Shown: positions 1 to 10,470, counted from the stretch's first letter. The stretch: DNA of 64,000 bases from Bemisia tabaci (GCF_918797505.1 NC_092794.1:30680122-30744121), one strand, 5' to 3'. The notes: a model not told the origin generated them from the sequence alone. A program made the numbers and translations.

Positions 1-365
1 CGTACTCGATTACCTAGGTGAAATGGGGGATCTCTTTTCGCAGAATGTGCAAAAACGGTGCCTCGTAAAAAGTTGGCGCGAGGATGACTTTTGATCAGCA
101 CCCATACACGAATTTAAAATAATAAAAAAATTAAAAATCAATCGTGGTATACATCTCCGTAAGGAGTGTGTGTTGTCCTTTGCTTCATGTCTTAGGTTAC
201 ATGGAGCTCGTAAGATAAAAAAAAAAAAAAATGGCGGGAACTCCGGATGGGAGAGCGTGGGAGCGAATGAGAAAGGGCAGTTGCCAACCTCTCACGTTTA
301 TCACCTGCTGCACATGTTACCATCCGAAATAGGTAACTTGAACTTGAAAGGTTGATAACTTGAAC
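1..365. other. A-rich sequence, no gene recognised
   Basis: Contains a run of A near 218 and short open frames without recognisable motifs. Nothing here matches the exons or mobile elements seen elsewhere in the window. Confidence 0.5.
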
Positions 366-644
366 CTATACTGCTTGCCATAGCAGAGGTGGACATTTCA
401 AATGCAAAGCATATATTGCATTCAAAACTGAGTTAATAGGTATGTCTGCCTTCAGGATTTTAATAAAAATCATGGTCACATAAATAGGCAAAGAAACAAT
501 CATTAATTTATTGTCTGCTGTGATGTTTCCCATTATTTTCGATTCGGAGGAACTCCATAAAATGCCTGAGATGGCTGAGTCAACCACAAGTGCAACCTTC
601 ATTGGCCAATCTTTGCCTACAAAACTACTTTTAAAAAAATTCAC
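366..644 (-). other. Unidentified open frame, possible gene or element fragment
   Basis: A frame of about 92 codons stays open on the minus strand and ends with CPPLLWQAV before a stop. Its composition looks protein-like (alternating hydrophobic and charged segments such as LPIYVTMIFIKILKADIP), but I do not recognise the family. The first codon is GTG, not ATG, so it would be an internal piece of a longer frame or a pseudogene. It lies just upstream of the 5'-truncated LINE and does not continue the RhoGEF gene read elsewhere on this strand. The opposite strand also has a 68-codon frame over part of it, which weakens the case. Confidence 0.25.
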
Positions 645-790
645 TTCGGAAATAGATAGTCTTTGTGCCTACTGTTTAACTTTGGGAGTACATAAAAATT
701 ATTTTAGATTGCTTTAAATAATTAATCTTAATACAGTTAGTTATTACTAATAAAAATTTAAAATGGAATAAAACGAACGGTAAAGTTACG

Positions 791-865
791 GTGAACGACA
801 ACGGAAGCCGCATTATCGACGTTTGCGACCAGAGGAAATTCAAAGTATTAAATGGGTTCTACCAA
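791..865 (+). pseudogene. LINE endonuclease fragment 1
   Basis: Reads VNDNGSRIID followed by FKVLNGFYQ, matching the reference copy VNDNGDRLIS and RILNGFFQ at about 25700-25770. This is the APE-type endonuclease region just before the catalytic C-terminal motifs. Interrupted at 866 by a MITE and resumed at 1317 in the same frame after removal of the 3-bp duplication. Confidence 0.8.
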
Positions 866-1316
866 AGCTGCGTTGCTAAAGTCGCCGGAGAGCTCTCCGG
901 AGGACTGGGAGCGTAGAGTCTCGGAGAATTACCCGGAGGGTTGACGTCATCTCTCCAGTCTCTCCGCGTTCTTGGGTCCGCCGGATTCTGTTTTGTTTAC
1001 ACTTCAATTTTAGGTTAAGTTTCTATATTCCCAAAGTTAAAAATGAAATCCACAAACACTTTCATCTTTAAATATTTGAAAATTCTAAAACTCATTGCAT
1101 AAGCAGAAAAAAAGGCGCGAGAATGCTAAACGCGTATGCTTACGTCAGCCTACGTATCTCTCCGACCTCGAGAGGTCGGAGAGCTGGAGAGCAGTTTGGA
1201 GACTGACGTAGCATGACGGAGCAAGTCTCCGGGTAATGCCTTCGGAGTCAGAACAACGGTTGTTTACGTCTCCGGGTAACTCCGGAGAGCTCTCCGGCGA
1301 CTTTAGCAACGCAGCT
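866..1316. mobile_element. 451-bp MITE, copy 1 (TIR AGCTGCGTTGCTAAAG)
   Basis: Starts AGCTGCGTTGCTAAAGTCGC and ends with its reverse complement, with inner inverted blocks such as CCGGAGAGCTCTCCGG. It is flanked by the 3-bp direct repeat CAA (863-865 and 1317-1319). Removing one CAA and the element restores the LINE frame (FYQ|HNRDIHKYTW). A second, nearly identical copy is at 23764-24213. No coding capacity. A 3-bp duplication fits PIF/Harbinger-like movement, but the target is not the usual TWA, so the superfamily is uncertain. Confidence 0.88.
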
Positions 1317-1404
1317 CAACACAATAGGGATATTCACAAATATACTTGGATCCAACCTACCCGCGGCTTAAGATCCATCATTGATTACGTGCTCATTAAA
1401 CAGG
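1317..1404 (+). pseudogene. LINE endonuclease fragment 2
   Basis: Reads RDIHKYTWIQPTRGLRSIID then YVLIKQ. The last APE endonuclease motif (usually SxIDY, here RSIIDYV) is intact, as in the reference copy (KTIIDYV near 25840). Cut at 1405 by a TIR element. Confidence 0.8.
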
Positions 1405-2252
1405 CCCACTCAGCATAGAACCTTAATACAATCTTAGTATAATATTGCACATCTTACACATCAACATTGCAGCCATATTATACCCATCTTAGTAATAGAG
1501 TCCCTTTATACCCAGAGCTAAGACAACTCGATTATCAGCTGACTGGCAGCCGGCCTTGGCTGGCCATGGAGGCCGAAACGAATGATATTGAGGGATAAGG
1601 ATCAGGAATCCTGCGATGTCTGTCACACAAAAACAACAACATCAACAAATTGATCAATTAAAAAGAAAATGAGATTGGTTTGTGAATAATTTCTTAATCT
1701 ATTTTCATTTTGGACCGATGGCAATAACAATTTACTCTTGATAAACCACAATTATAGGTAATATTTTCATTATTCTTGTTCACATTCAAGGTACCGCCAT
1801 CTTGGTGCACTCGTTTCGGCCTCCATGAGCGAGAACCAATCAGAATTGGATTTTTTTTTAGGCCACTTTCAGCCCAACCCTGGCCCAACCAAAAGTGAGT
1901 TGTCTTAACTCTGGGTATAAAGGGACTCTACTTAGTAAGAATGGGGTAAGATTGCATCAATGTTGATGTGCTACTGCCAGGGACTTGCCTGAACATTGCA
2001 ACAACATTGATAGTAAGGTTGAAGTAACATTACAATAATCATACATAATATTGATATTCCCCCGTCAACATTGTTATCAGGTTGACACATCTTGACATCT
2101 CCTTGATTGCCGGTCTATCAAGCTTACATCAATGTTGATATTGTCAGTCTTATCCTGACAATACTGATTTAACATTCCATCCATATTAGTAACATTACAT
2201 CAACGTATGTCAGCAAATAACAACATTGCTTTACGATATCATGCTGAGTGGG
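1405..2252. mobile_element. TIR DNA element (CCCACTCAGCAT) with AGG target duplication
   Basis: Terminal repeats CCCACTCAGCAT (1405-1416) and ATGCTGAGTGGG (2241-2252) flanked by AGG on both sides. The LINE continues on either side (IKQ before, QVRVCRG-type sequence after). The inside is noncoding and rich in short CAACATTG/CAATGTTG motifs in both orientations. It contains a nested hAT MITE (1496-1930), so its own length is about 405 bp. TIRs containing CACT with a 3-bp duplication would fit a CMC/CACTA-type non-autonomous element, which is an inference. Confidence 0.72.
1496..1930. mobile_element. hAT-type MITE with 8-bp duplication CTTAGTAA
   Basis: Terminal inverted repeats beginning TAGAGTCCCTTTATACCC are flanked by the perfect 8-bp direct repeat CTTAGTAA (1488-1495 and 1931-1938). 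An 8-bp duplication with a YAGRG-like terminus is characteristic of hAT transposons. The element is 435 bp with no transposase frame. The inner segments around 1560-1580 and 1807-1830 (GAGGCCGAAACGA) are also inverted. It sits inside the element at 1405-2252, so it arrived later. Confidence 0.9.
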
Positions 2253-2367
2253 GAGGATCCAGCAGGTGAGAGTATGCAGAGGACTCTCCTGCGGTAGTGA
2301 CCACTATTTCCGCAGAGCGGATGTAGCCTTTCCCGCTCGGGTGTCGCAGAACGATCGAGGCGACAAT
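2253..2367 (+). pseudogene. LINE linker fragment with SGSDH-like motif
   Basis: Reads QVRVCRGLS then CGSDHYFRRADVAFPA, matching QVRVCRGLSSGSDHHFLRAD of the reference copy near 25880-25950. The SDH motif closes the endonuclease domain. Interrupted at 2368 by the BEL element. Confidence 0.8.
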
Positions 2368-3077
2368 TGTACGCGCCTCTAGCGCGTAATTTCTGCTGCC
2401 GCGCCGGGCCGTCTAGCGCACAGCTAATCGCGCCGCGACGCCGGCCGCGGCCAGCTTCAGCGGCGCTGCCCTAGAGAGCGCTCGCGTCGCCAAGATGTTT
2501 TAAGTTGTACTAAGGTCATTTTATTTTGTTTACAAAAGGAAAATAATAAGTTGTCTGGTTCCCAGAGTTGTAAATAAATGTAAATAAAGCAAAGAAGGTT
2601 CCAAGGTTAAAGGTATTTAAGTTATTTTCTAAGAAGTATTTTTTGTTCTCCAAAGTCCTATGCCGGGCGCGGGATGCCGATTTACCCAGGTCCTAGGTGC
2701 ACGCCAGTACAAGTGCAGTTTCATCGCCAGTCACCAAGTAGCAGTCAACGGCTCCACAGCTGCAAGTTCCGCCCGGCATTTCAGAGCTCACAAGGTAAGG
2801 TTTCCCCGGTACGCCCGGTGTCACAGGTAAAATCCCCGGTACGCCCGGTGTATTAGTTCATAAGCCCCGGTTAGCCCGGAGAAGTTTAGATAGGGACCCC
2901 GGTTCGCCCGGAGAGTAGTTTAGGGACCCCGGCTAGCCCGGTGAACTGCAGAGTAGGGACCCCGGCTCGAGCCCGGTGTTAGTTAGGAACCCCAGCTCAA
3001 GGGAGCTGAAGCCAGGCCCGCGCGCTCTTGGTAGCTTTTCTCATATTTAAATTAAATTAGGGATTAAGGCCCCGACA
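2368..3077 (+). repeat. BEL 5' LTR
   Basis: Begins TGTACGCGCC and ends GGCCCCGACA. Contains AATAAA-type signals near 2573-2590 (AAATAAATGTAAATAAAGC) and, from about 2807 to 2985, at least six irregular repeats of CCCCGGNNNGCCCGG. The 5' third is strongly GC-rich (about 2370-2490). Confidence 0.95.
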
Positions 3078-3177
3078 TAATGGTCCTTCGAGCCGATTTA
3101 ATGAATTAGTCCTGGACATAATGGTCCTTCGAGTCGATTAAATGAATTAGTCCTGGACATATGGGCTTTCGAGCTGA
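3078..3177 (+). promoter_or_regulatory. Primer-binding site, present as a tandem array
   Basis: Three bases after the LTR, TGGTCCTTCGAGCCG (3081-3095) would pair with a tRNA 3' end finishing in CCA. The same motif recurs at 3122-3136 (TGGTCCTTCGAGTCG) and in decayed form at 3162-3176 (TGGGCTTTCGAGCTG). These lie in a 40-41-bp tandem unit that includes GAATTAGTCCTGGAC. The copy next to the LTR is the likely functional one. Confidence 0.7.
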
Positions 3178-3315
3178 TTAGAAGGATTCAGCCTATGAAC
3201 GGTTCAGGAAAGGGTACTAAGGTATAAGGTAGTCAAGGTTCACATTTCTTTTTAGAGGTAGCTGAGAAACAAAGAATTAAGATTTTTGTTTTGTTCACAC
3301 TTTAAAAAATTAAGG

Positions 3316-4944
3316 ATGACGTCAGCAGAGCAGCCCGCACAGCTGAGCAAGGCACAGCGCGCTCTGGCGGTCTCAAAAGGTAAAAGAGAGGATATAGTCG
3401 GTAGAGTCCAAGCCTTCTACAACACGGTGTCACAGCTACAGCCAGATGAACTCAGCGCGCATCGAGCAATTTTGGATCGGTTGCAAATGTTGAAAAGCAA
3501 ATTTGACACAGTTCAATGGGAAATTTTAGAGTACAACACTTATGTGTCCAAGCCAGAAGCTCTCGAGGTGAACCAAGTTAGCTCAGCTTTTGAGGGACTT
3601 GTTCAAAAAATCGAATGCAAATTCACAGAGCAAGGCATTACACTCGAGCAACAGCCAGCTCAAAATTTGCAGCCAGCCCAACCCGCAGCGCGACCTGCCG
3701 TTAGATTGCCGAAACTCGAGCTAAAACATTTCTCGGGAAAATCCGAAGACTGGCTAAGTTTCACCAACATTTTCACGATTGCTGTTCACGGTGTTGCCTC
3801 CTTGAGCGCCGTGGAAAAATTCCAATATTTAATCAGCACTTTAGAAGGCGATGCTCTAAGTTTAATTAAGGGCTTAGAAATTACGGCGGCAAATTATGTG
3901 GTGGCATGGGATCTTCTGAGAGCTCGCTACCACAACGAGCGCAGATTGATTTCCTACCATATCGGTCAATTATTGGATTTAGAGGAAGTAAAAAACAACG
4001 CGACGTCTATCACAAAATTCTTAGTAAATTTTAGGGAGCATACCCAAGCGCTAAGCTCTCTAAAAAGAAACGTAATGGATGGTAACGATATTCTGGTCTC
4101 AGTAATTTTGAGAAAACTTCCTTTTCAATTACGCACACGTCTTGAAGACTACAGAGGCGTCAACACAGATTTTCCAAAAATTGAGGAGATTCTAAAATTC
4201 TTGGAAAAAGAATGCATACAACTTGAGGACATAACGCAAGCGGAAAAGAAGCAATCCCAAAATTCCAAAGGGGCCGATGCTTCTGCGGAGCAAGGCTCCT
4301 CAGTGAGATTTCCCAAATGTCCGTTGTGTCGGTCTGCGCATAAACTGGCACAATGTCGGGAATTTTTGGCAAAGTCTCCAGAGTCGAGACGAGTTACAAT
4401 TAAGGAAAATCAACTCTGCTTCAACTGTTTTGATGGAAAACACGGCATATACCAGTGCACCTCAAAAGGGCGATGTCGAGAATGCGGAGGAATGCATCAC
4501 ACCCTGATTCACCTCCCAAATAGATCAGCGCCTGATGCCCACGCAACACATTGTGCACAGACGCACGATGAAGGCGCATCTTGCGACGAAAACGAGGAAG
4601 AGAACTCTCCCACGCACAGACACGAAGCCAGGGCCAGGACAAATGTTGCACTTACTTCGCGTGCATCCACAACAGTGCTCCTGGGAACGACGTCACTCAT
4701 GGTGAGGGGACGAGATAAGCAGTTTTTTAAGGCAAGGGCATTAATTGACAGTGGTGCAATGACATCATTTTGCACAAAAGCGTTTGCAAAAAGGGCGGGA
4801 CTCGCTCTCGAATCCGAAGAACCCGCTACCTATTTATGGGCTAGGAGATCACCGCGTCGACACTGCCACCGGTGCCACATGTTGTTTGATCAGACCTTGC
4901 AAGAAGAAACAACCCTTGCTAAAGACCAGAACCATCGTAATTGA
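3316..4944 (+). CDS. gag: BEL Gag with start of retropepsin region
   Basis: First ATG in frame is 3316 (MTSAEQPAQLSKAQRAL); the frame is open slightly upstream but without ATG. Residues of about 120-300 form the DUF1759 Gag-like block (LPKLELKHFSGKSEDWLSF; later LRKLPFQLRTRLEDY). Zinc-knuckle-like clusters follow (CPLCRSAHKLAQC; CFNCFDGKHGIYQC; CRECGGMHHTLIH), consistent with nucleic-acid binding. Then comes a DUF1758 aspartic protease start with the active-site triad DSG in ARALIDSGAMTSFC. After ESEEP (about 4830) the frame leaves the family sequence, which continues in another frame from 4830. Gag would assemble the cytoplasmic particle that packages element RNA. Confidence 0.88.
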   Translation: MTSAEQPAQLSKAQRALAVSKGKREDIVGRVQAFYNTVSQLQPDELSAHRAILDRLQMLKSKFDTVQWEILEYNTYVSKPEALEVNQVSSAFEGLVQKIECKFTEQGITLEQQPAQNLQPAQPAARPAVRLPKLELKHFSGKSEDWLSFTNIFTIAVHGVASLSAVEKFQYLISTLEGDALSLIKGLEITAANYVVAWDLLRARYHNERRLISYHIGQLLDLEEVKNNATSITKFLVNFREHTQALSSLKRNVMDGNDILVSVILRKLPFQLRTRLEDYRGVNTDFPKIEEILKFLEKECIQLEDITQAEKKQSQNSKGADASAEQGSSVRFPKCPLCRSAHKLAQCREFLAKSPESRRVTIKENQLCFNCFDGKHGIYQCTSKGRCRECGGMHHTLIHLPNRSAPDAHATHCAQTHDEGASCDENEEENSPTHRHEARARTNVALTSRASTTVLLGTTSLMVRGRDKQFFKARALIDSGAMTSFCTKAFAKRAGLALESEEPATYLWARRSPRRHCHRCHMLFDQTLQEETTLAKDQNHRN

Positions 4945-5383
4945 TCAAATCACTGGTAAATTACCTACAAAGCAAGTGCGAACTGATATTCGTAAAAAGT
5001 ACAGTAAACTTAAGCTGGCGGATGAGGATTTTGATAAGCCTGGAGAAATTGACTTTCTCATCGGCGCTGACGTGTTTCCGTACATTTACACGGGTAGGCG
5101 AATCTCACACACTCCGGATTATCCGGTAGCGCTGGATAGCATTTTTGGCTGGGTTATAACTGGACGGTGTCCCGCCAAAGAAGGATCCAGTCCTGTCGCG
5201 TCAGCGTATTTTACACGCGCCAATGAGGGTGTCAATGTTGGGTTGCCAGTAACCAAGACCGCTAATCCTACCACGGAAGACCTATCTGGAATTGAGCGGC
5301 GTAAAGCGCGCTACCTACGTTTCAAGCATAAAACTAGAGGTTTCGCGTCTCGTCCTCGCTCATCCGCTAAAGCAGCTTTTTAG
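4830..5383 (+). pseudogene. BEL protease C-terminal region in a shifted frame
   Basis: After a one-base frame change near 4830 the family sequence resumes as LPIYGLGDH, then TATGATCCLIRPC, DQITGKLPTKQV, EIDFLIGADVFPYIYTGRRI and SIFGWVITGRCP. This is the DUF1758/peptidase segment that normally precedes reverse transcriptase. The frame stops at 5383 without any RT (no YxDD region), RNase H or integrase (no HHCC or DDE). The shift could be a mutation or a translational frameshift site; a mutation is more likely since the rest of pol is deleted. Confidence 0.8.
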
Positions 5384-5524
5384 CCTTTTATTGAAAAGCC
5401 ATCGAGGCTATTACGGACAGCCAGTTCCTCGCATGGCATATTTTGATGATGTTTTTTCTTTTCTTGCGGAAGCAGCCTTTTTGTTATTTTTGAAATAACG
5501 TGGTTATTTCAAGGGGCGCTGGTA
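5384..5524 (+). other. BEL 3' interior with polypurine tract
   Basis: Short noncoding remnant between the truncated protease region and the 3' LTR. A purine-rich stretch (AAGGGGCG, about 5510-5517) lies just before the LTR and is the likely plus-strand priming tract. Confidence 0.5.
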
Positions 5525-6234
5525 TGTACGCGCCTCTAGCGCGTAATTTCTGCTGCCGCGCCGGGCCGTCTAGCGCACAGCTAATCGCGCCGCGACGCCG
5601 GCCGCGGCCAGCTTCAGCGGCGCTGCCCTAGAGAGCGCTCGCGTCGCCAAGATGTTTTAAGTTGTACTAAGGTCATTTTATTTTGTTTACAAAAGGAAAA
5701 TAATAAGTTGTCTGGTTCCCAGAGTTGTAAATAAATGTAAATAAAGCAAAGAAGGTTCCAAGGTTAAAGGTATTTAAGTTATTTTCTAAGAAGTATTTTT
5801 TGTTCTCCAAAGTCCTATGCCGGGCGCGGGATGCCGATTTACCCAGGTCCTAGGTGCACGCCAGTACAAGTGCAGTTTCATCGCCAGTCACCAAGTAGCA
5901 GTCAACGGCTCCACAGCTGCAAGTTCCGCCCGGCATTTCAGAGCTCACAAGGTAAGGTTTCCCCGGTACGCCCGGTGTCACAGGTAAAATCCCCGGTACG
6001 CCCGGTGTATTAGTTCATAAGCCCCGGTTAGCCCGGAGAAGTTTAGATAGGGACCCCGGTTCGCCCGGAGAGTAGTTTAGGGACCCCGGCTAGCCCGGTG
6101 AACTGCAGAGTAGGGACCCCGGCTCGAGCCCGGTGTTAGTTAGGAACCCCAGCTCAAGGGAGCTGAAGCCAGGCCCGCGCGCTCTTGGTAGCTTTTCTCA
6201 TATTTAAATTAAATTAGGGATTAAGGCCCCGACA
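5525..6234 (+). repeat. BEL 3' LTR
   Basis: Same length and, by eye, same sequence as the 5' LTR, including the CCCCGG...GCCCGG repeat block. Followed directly by the ACAAT target duplicate and the resumed LINE. Confidence 0.95.
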
Positions 6235-6239
6235 ACAAT

Positions 6240-6730
6240 CAACAACCGGAGCGACATAACGCGCACATCAAGTTAAGTATAACATCGATAGCCTAAAGCA
6301 TCTGAGTGTCAAGGCTCTGTACGCAAAGCGCCTGCCTAGATGAAAAGTTAGGAAATACGTGCGATGACAGTATGGAAGAGCGGTATGAGTTTATCAAGAA
6401 TTCCGTTCACTCGGCGACAGCGGAGGCCCTGGGGATTTTTGATCAAAAATATTATAACAAAAAACCGCACTGGTGGGATGCGGAGGTAGAGGAGGAAATA
6501 AATGTGAAAAGGATTAGATATCATCAGTTTCTCTCTCCCCAAAAGTTGGAGGATAAGATCATTTATAGACAGGCTCAAGCAAGAGTCCGTCGGGTACTCA
6601 CTCAGAAGAAGAATGAGGCTTGGGAAGAAAGCTGTATGAAGATAAATACCTACCTTGAAGGCTGGAAAGTGCGATCAAAGGGTTGCGACGGAATAAAATG
6701 CGCGACATCATATTTCCGATACCAATGGGT
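6240..6730 (+). pseudogene. LINE linker between endonuclease and RT
   Basis: Reads LSVKALYAKRL, ERYEFIKNSVHSATAEALG, HWWDAEVEEEINVKRIRY and RRVLTQKKNEAWE, parallel to LVSRLCIG/VKALYRKRL and RKAQSEVR in the reference copy (26040-26400). A frameshift near 6665 precedes a break at 6731. This region is the usual charged linker of RTE-type ORF2 proteins. Confidence 0.8.
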
Positions 6731-8327
6731 CTGTTGCAAAATGTGCGGGGATTTGCGAATCGTGAAGTGATTCCGATGGCAAATTTCACCAAAAGAACGA
6801 TGGCGCTATACTAAAAAAGCTCGAAATAACCTCTTAAACTCAAAAAGAGCTGTTTTTGGAACCGACCCATTCGAAACGGTCACTTTTACGCGGTAACGGA
6901 TCCGCTATACTTGTGACGTAACATCGCGCGGCAGACCTGGTCTTTTCATCACTTACAATGTATTTTCCCATAAGGAATTGGCAGCCGCTTTTCAAATGCA
7001 AATATCAAGTCAATCTATGATTTTTTGAACAAAATGAAATTCAGAAATGGATTCCTCGTACGTTTAAATGGTTAAAACCTTCATTAGATAAATGAGAACC
7101 GACGGGATAAACCCTATTTTTCAGGAAGACTGTATTAAATGGGCGATTCTTTACATCTGCTTAGTGATAACAGACATGGACATTAGCTCAGTATTTAGCC
7201 ATTTTCATGAGTTTTTACTCTTCCGTCACTATTTGAAGGTAAGTTTCTTTTGAAAATCAACTGTTTAGTGCCTAAGGATCATGTTAAAAGCTGTAATGGT
7301 ACACATTGTTACTTATTAATTCAGAACACGCTCCGGCAATCCAACGCTCAAACCTGGATGTAGCGAGTCAGTTGCTGTTTCTTAATATTTCACCCTTCAA
7401 TGTTTCACTGAAAACCAAAATGATAGTATCAATCATTCATGATAAGAGAAACTTACCTTTGACAATACTGATGAGATGAGGCGACCGGTAGGTATGTTTC
7501 AGATGAAGGCAAGAAAAGTAGACGTAGGGTCCTTCTTCGGTTACCAGACTTATCGATGAATTTTTTTGCGTAGTGTTACCTACATTAAAAACACACAGGA
7601 CTTTAAAGTAGGTAACGTAAGTTTATAAAACGTGGGAACGTTCTGAATGATATTGAGATGTTTGTTGAAGAGTTAAGAATGATTTACGCGCATCGAGAGA
7701 ACATCCATAGTTTGAGCGTCGGATTGCCGGAGTGTGTTCTGAATTAATAAGTAACGATGTGTACCGTTTCAGCTTTTAACATGATCCTCAGGCACTAAAC
7801 AATTGATTTACGAAATAAGCTTACCTTCAAATAGTGACAAAAAAGTAACAACTCATGAAAATGGCTAAATATTGAGCTAAAGTCCATGTCTGTTATCACT
7901 AAGCAGATGTAAACAATCGCCCATTGAATTCAGTCTTCCTTAAAAATAGGGTTTATCCCGTCGGTTCTTATTAATCTAATGAAGGTTCTAACCATTTAAA
8001 CGTATGAGGAATCAATTTCTGAATTCCATTTTGTTCAAAAAATCATAGATTGACTTGATATTTGCATTTGAGAAGCGGCTGCCAATTCCTTATGGGAAAA
8101 TACATTGTGAGTGATGAAAAGACCAGGTCTGCCGCGCGATGTTACGTCACAAGTATGGCGGATCCGTTACCGCGTAAAGGTGACCGTTTTGAAAATCCGA
8201 ATTTTGAGGCGTTTCTAAGTTGATTTTTTGGGGGTCTTCGGTGATTAAAAAACTCCGGGAAAATTCTTGTGACATCAGGAGCCTTTAGTTCTTTCGATTA
8301 AAGCAATAAAAAAAAATGGTGCAACAG
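6731..8327. mobile_element. 1.6-kb foldback element with 483-bp internal inverted repeats
   Basis: Outer ends CTGTTGCA (6731) and TGCAACAG (8320-8327) are inverted. Inside, about 483 bp at 6871-7353 reappear inverted at 7710-8192 (for example GCGGTAACGGATCCGC with GCGGATCCGTTACCGC), separated by about 356 bp. No transposase frame is visible. It interrupts the LINE between WKAIKGLR-like sequence and the RT. The exact outer ends are less certain than the inner arms. A 2-bp GT target duplication is possible. Confidence 0.7.
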
Positions 8328-8642
8328 GTCCATTGACAAGATGGAGGACTATATTAAAGATTTATTAACGGAGAGGCGACCCGAGTTTCAAGGCGAAGTC
8401 ATCAGCACTAAAGAAGATTCCAACGTGGAGATCCAGCTCCAAGATGTAGTGAAGGCTGTGAGGGAGTTGAAAACTCGCAGAGCTCCTGGACCTGGGGGTA
8501 TACCGGCGGAGTTGATAAAATGAGGCAGCGGTAAACCGTTTGGACATCTAAGGAAACGTATGCAAGACTGTTTGCAAGGTTCCGAAATACCAAAGGAGTG
8601 GAAGGAATCTCGGATTACTCCCAGTCGTAAGAAAGGCAGTAA
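8328..8642 (+). pseudogene. LINE reverse transcriptase fragment 1
   Basis: Reads MEDYIKDLLTERRPEFQGE, RAPGPGGIPAELIK, then an in-frame TGA (8521) and LRKRMQDCLQGSEIPKEWKE. The APGxxGIPAE block is the start of the palm/fingers region seen in the reference copy as KAPRPGGIPVELVK. Cut at 8643 within KKGS, resuming at 17657 with YGNYRG. Confidence 0.85.
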
Positions 8643-8963
8643 CCCTAGTAGCAGATTTATATAAAAAAAAAATAATGAAATTATAATGAGTATTTAACGA
8701 AAGTATACCACTCATATAACGGTTATATAACGGTTAAGTAACGGGATGTTCAAAGGAAACCCCCGTCGTATAACCGTTACATAAAAGTTACAGTACCGTT
8801 ATAAGCGTTGGCTTCCCCCCCCCCCCCACAGATGGACGGCATTAAACACATAGGAACCAAGCCACATCAGCTATATCCCTGGTAAAAAAGACGACTATAC
8901 CCCTGTTACTAGGTGGGTACGTAAATGGAACCCCCTCAGATAGTCGCATGAATACATCTGGGG

Positions 8964-9025
8964 TAGTCGCACGACTACCTAGATGTAGTCGTGCAACTAC
9001 CTAGATGTAGTCGTGCAACTACCTG
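8964..9025. repeat. Short tandem repeat, 22-bp unit
   Basis: About 2.5 copies of CTACCTAGATGTAGTCGTGC(A)A within a stretch where GTAGTCG and CGACTAC also occur inverted (8940-9080). Confidence 0.6.
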
Positions 9026-10435
9026 CAGATGTTCGAACTACGTATTGTCCTAATCACAGGGGTTGTCGTGGCGACTACCCCAACTTGTGAAGTGCATATG
9101 TCATGCAAACATGCTCAATAAAATAGAAAATGAACAAGAACCACTCACCAACTTGCTCAAATCAGTAATCCACTGGGTCAGGAAAATCCACCTGACAACA
9201 ATGAATCCAAATTTCCAATTAGAACTGGTATAAGTACAGAGAAACACTTGAATACGCTACGGATGGGTTGTAAAAAAATCTTAAGCACTCTTTAGCGTAA
9301 GAAAAAAATTAGCACCATGATTTAATAGCTGATCAATACAGAACAGCACTATCTTAGAAAAGCACAGACACAACACCATTTTTCACTTTATTTTTACTTC
9401 TAGTAGAGAAATGCATTTTTCAAAGGATGCGACATCATCGACCATTGCTCGACAGCAATGAATAAGATAAAAATAAAGCTTAAATAATTTCACAATTTAC
9501 TCCGATCATAGATGATATTAAGGTAGCCATTGATTCTTTACCCAACGTCCTTTTCACACATAACAAGAAACGTCAAAAGGTATAGAGCAAATGGCACTAA
9601 GCAGTGACGTACATGTGATATCCCAAGTTCCTGGAAGTGCCGATCTGCAAAAATACAAAGCGAGAAACAGATCACCATATTTATCCACTTGCAATTAATG
9701 ACCGTCAATAGAGACAGACATTAAAATACAGTATAATAAATAAACCACCATTTGTTAGCAGAACAAGTTTTTGTGAGAGTAAGACCCTTCCGTCTGGAGA
9801 GACGAGGACCTTCCTTAGACCTTTCCTTCCAGGAAACACTTAAAAATGAACCACTTTACTACTTACAGGTCTGAGCTGCTGAATGAATTACATTACACCA
9901 GTCCCAGTCATGGTTGCCTGGGACTGGTTGTAGGGACAGAAGGGGGACGGGACTAGCGCAAGGATTATCCTTCGTAGGCTTTTTAAATTAGTAAAAAAAA
10001 TATAAAATTTTAAACTCACGCCCTCACCGTCGAATGTTAACGGATGACCTGATCTATCGCTGAATATACATAGGATGGGAAGTTGGCACATCTGAAATGC
10101 TGAGCGGTTCATACCTACTTATTTCAACTCTGGTGTAGTCCTGTATATTATTAAAATTAGATAACTGCCAGATGTCCCACAGGAGATGAAGTGTGTGCAA
10201 CAAAACTTTACGACTTGAGATAGAGCCCACGCCAAACATGATTTCCACCTTAAGAGTGGGACAGAAGAATAGAAGATCCACCATCTCGATTCTGGTCATC
10301 GATGAAAGAGAATCTTCTGTCTCATTGAAGGATAGTGCGTGAACTTATTTGACATAGACTTTCTGCTCAACTTTGTAACTGCAGCTAGGAATAGCACATG
10401 GTAGTAATCGCAATTACCTTGCTAGTTTGAATAGG

Positions 10436-10440
<5 letters not shown>

Positions 10441-10470
<30 letters not shown>

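Larger units (their letters stand above)
2368..6234 (+). mobile_element. BEL/Pao-type LTR retrotransposon, pol largely deleted
   Basis: Two 710-bp LTRs (2368-3077 and 5525-6234) begin TGTA and end GACA. The 5-bp target duplication ACAAT lies at 2363-2367 and 6235-6239. The 2.45-kb interior encodes Gag and part of the protease region. The reverse transcriptase, RNase H and integrase expected in about 3-4 kb of pol are missing, so this is a non-autonomous derivative. I see no difference between the two LTRs by eye, which indicates a young insertion. It splits the LINE between the SDH motif and the linker. Confidence 0.95.

Noticed and set aside
5292..5498. Extra BEL gene (68 codons) before the 3' LTR
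   Set aside because: Overlaps the protease remnant in another frame, no motif; an env-like product is not supported.
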